DNA from: CAXBNB01 sp040222275
Lineage (GTDB): Bacteria > Bacteroidota > Bacteroidia > Cytophagales > Cyclobacteriaceae
Length of the DNA stretch: 64,000 nucleotides
Direction: 5' to 3'
Assembly: GCA_040222275.1 (NCBI GenBank)
Contig: JAVKDJ010000045.1
Coordinates: forward strand, 62,001 to 126,000
Made by a program: the position numbers and the translations under genes. This document shows positions 62,971-64,000 of the stretch, one piece after another. The notes under the pieces are model-generated. The model saw only the letters and a program-made list of their open reading frames with translations, did no database searches and was not told the DNA's origin. Position 1 is the first letter of the stretch, and every line of letters begins with the position of its first letter.

Positions 62971-63381
62971 CTACAACCTTTTGTCGTCTTCATTTATAGC
63001 CAGGTCATTGATACTGGCAAATCTCTTTTTCATCAAGCCATTCTCATCAAATTCCCAATTCTCATTTCCATAGGCACGAAACCATTGTCCATCGCCATTG
63101 TGGTATTCATATTCAAACCTTACAGCTATCCTGTTGTCGGTAAATGCCCAAAGTTCTTTTTTAAGCTTATAGTCCAGTTCTGCTTCCCACTTGGATGTCA
63201 AAAATGCCTGTACTTCTTGCCTGCCGTTAATAAACAGGTCCCTGTTGCGCCACTCGGTATCAGTAGTATAGGCCAATGAAACCTTTTCAGGGTTTTTGGT
63301 ATTCCAGGCATTTTCAGCCATTTGTACTTTTTGCTTGGCGGTTTCTTCGGTAAATGGGGGCAGTGGATGTTTTTTTTCCAT
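62971..63381 (-). CDS. DUF1348 / NTF2-like protein
   Basis: 136 aa. The pattern AKQKVQMAENAWNTKNPEKV, DTEWRNRDLFINGRQEV, FLTSKWEAELDYKL and IAVRFEYEYHNGDGQWFRAY matches DUF1348, an NTF2-like cone fold of ~130-150 aa. Function is unknown. Monocistronic; not obviously linked to the neighbouring operon. Confidence 0.88.
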   Translation of the reverse strand: MEKKHPLPPFTEETAKQKVQMAENAWNTKNPEKVSLAYTTDTEWRNRDLFINGRQEVQAFLTSKWEAELDYKLKKELWAFTDNRIAVRFEYEYHNGDGQWFRAYGNENWEFDENGLMKKRFASINDLAINEDDKRL

Positions 63382-63888
63382 AATGATGATGATGCTTATT
63401 GTTTCTTTTTTAGTTGGTTTCTATACTGCTCGCCTATAGCTTTTTGTGTGTTCTTTTCATCCCAATACATTCCTCGCTACTGCTAATGTGGACAACCAGC
63501 GACCATAGTGTAACCCAATGAATGGAGTAAAAGTTTCCTTCACAGTATTATTCCCACTCTTTTTTTACAAGCAAAGTGGTCAAACGATCATGATCACAAT
63601 CCTTGATAATGAATAAAATTTCACCTCCCATCGGGGCATGTTGACTCTCCGCTTTAAAAAAAGTTCCACAGTTTGAAAACCTAGAAAGTCTAGGCGGAAT
63701 GGAGTATAATCCTGGTTACACTATTCAAAAAAACTACTTCACATGTTCAATTCACCCAAATTATAAACTCATGCCTTTAGTTAATTTTGAACAGTAAAGT
63801 TTACTTTTTGTAAATAAAACTTGACATTTAGATTATTAGCTTTACTTTTGTAAAGTACATTTTACATTAAGTCAAACAAACAATACTT
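63382..63888. other. Gene-free region before the edge membrane protein
   Basis: 507 bp. It contains a degenerate copy of the 62899 palindrome (63673-63692), the TTTAC/GTAAA palindrome cluster (63793-63865) and a promoter. GCGAGCAGT-ATAG-like words recur at ~62957 and ~63424. No coding frame or RNA gene recognised. Confidence 0.5.
63793..63865 (+). promoter_or_regulatory. Promoter embedded in TTTAC/GTAAA palindromes
   Basis: TTGACA (63821) and TACTTTTG (63843-63850) match the Bacteroidota -33 TTG / -7 TAnnTTTG pattern with 19 nt between TTG and TACTTTTG. Palindromes AGTAAA-G-TTTACT (63793-63805), CTTTAC-TTTT-GTAAAG (63840-63855) and GTAAA-GTACAT-TTTAC (63850-63865) flank or overlap the -7 element, suggesting repressor control of the edge gene. 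Confidence 0.65.
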
Positions 63889-64000
63889 ATGAAAACGAAT
63901 AATTGGGAAGCAAAAACTAAAAAGAATGTAAGGCAACTGGCCTATTGTACTGGATGTTGGATGCTCACAATGGCCCTTGTGGCATTTGGCCCTAAATTTT
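63889..64000 (+). CDS. Start of a membrane protein, cut by the right edge
   Basis: 37 codons visible: MKTNNWEAKTKKNVRQL, then the start of a membrane helix (CWMLTMALVAFGPKF). ATG 63889 lies 38 nt after the -7 element. Family cannot be named from this fragment. Confidence 0.65.
   Translation, partial: MKTNNWEAKTKKNVRQLAYCTGCWMLTMALVAFGPKF

Noticed and set aside
62950..63450. Recurring GCGAGCAGT-ATAG word near 62957 and 63424 as a transposon end
   Set aside because: Match is short and imperfect, no transposase between the copies and no target duplication seen.
63382..63888. tRNA or structured RNA gene in the right-hand gap
   Set aside because: No cloverleaf, T-loop signature or riboswitch-like core found by eye.

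Overview
The window comes from the chromosome of a Bacteroidota bacterium, most likely a marine member of the Cytophagales. The signs are a SusC/SusD pair with its own ECF sigma and DUF4974-type FecR, a DUF5686 outer-membrane protein, BT4734-type mobile-element genes, a SiaB-family kinase, many short lipoboxes, weak Shine-Dalgarno signals and four sulfatases. I see no rRNA, tRNA or CRISPR array.

Layout. 1-~5.1 kb is one end of an integrative element (primase-like gene cut by the window edge, BT4734-like protein, three small HTH proteins, RteC-like protein, tyrosine integrase) abutting the 3' end of mnmE. 5.1-13.4 kb is core or housekeeping DNA: mnmE, an FKBP lipoprotein, thrS, a TPR lipoprotein and a DUF5686 protein. 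13.7-20.8 kb holds an MscS channel, a SiaB/histidine kinase/response regulator-PP2C signalling operon, small proteins and a GT2 glycosyltransferase. 20.9-25.9 kb holds a Tat-exported Gfo/Idh/MocA oxidoreductase, a beta-helix lipoprotein with its diheme cytochrome partner, a DoxX-like protein and a small membrane protein.

26.2-53.5 kb reads as one large polysaccharide-utilisation region. A catabolic operon on the minus strand (RhaT-type transporter, HpcH/HpaI aldolase, aldehyde dehydrogenase, enolase-superfamily enzyme) is divergent from an AraC regulator and a GntP permease. ECF sigma, FecR, SusC and SusD follow. Then come three GH127-type glycosidases and four formylglycine sulfatases, arranged as one lone GH127 plus two copies of a GH127 / S1_7-like / S1_16-like triplet. 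The gene set fits a sulfated glycan whose released sugar is oxidised, isomerised or dehydrated, and cleaved by a route without kinases. A carrageenan-type anhydrogalactose substrate is one reading; a sulfated arabinan or arabinosylated glycoprotein is another. No endo-acting carbohydrase is present.

53.5-64 kb holds a GAF histidine kinase and a hydroxyproline-peptide module: AraC regulator, DapA-family deaminase, 4-hydroxyproline epimerase, FAD amino-acid dehydrogenase, DPP IV-type peptidase and an M24 Xaa-Pro aminopeptidase. It ends with a DUF1348 protein and the start of a membrane protein behind a strong TTGAC/TAnnTTTG promoter that lies among TTTAC/GTAAA palindromes.

Regulatory features include bidirectional and minus-strand terminators, a hairpin plus T-run in the short fecR-susC gap (possible attenuator), a GGGTAAAWT motif upstream of both AraC genes and several PUL genes, and a 160-bp nested-palindrome repeat inside the sulfatase block.
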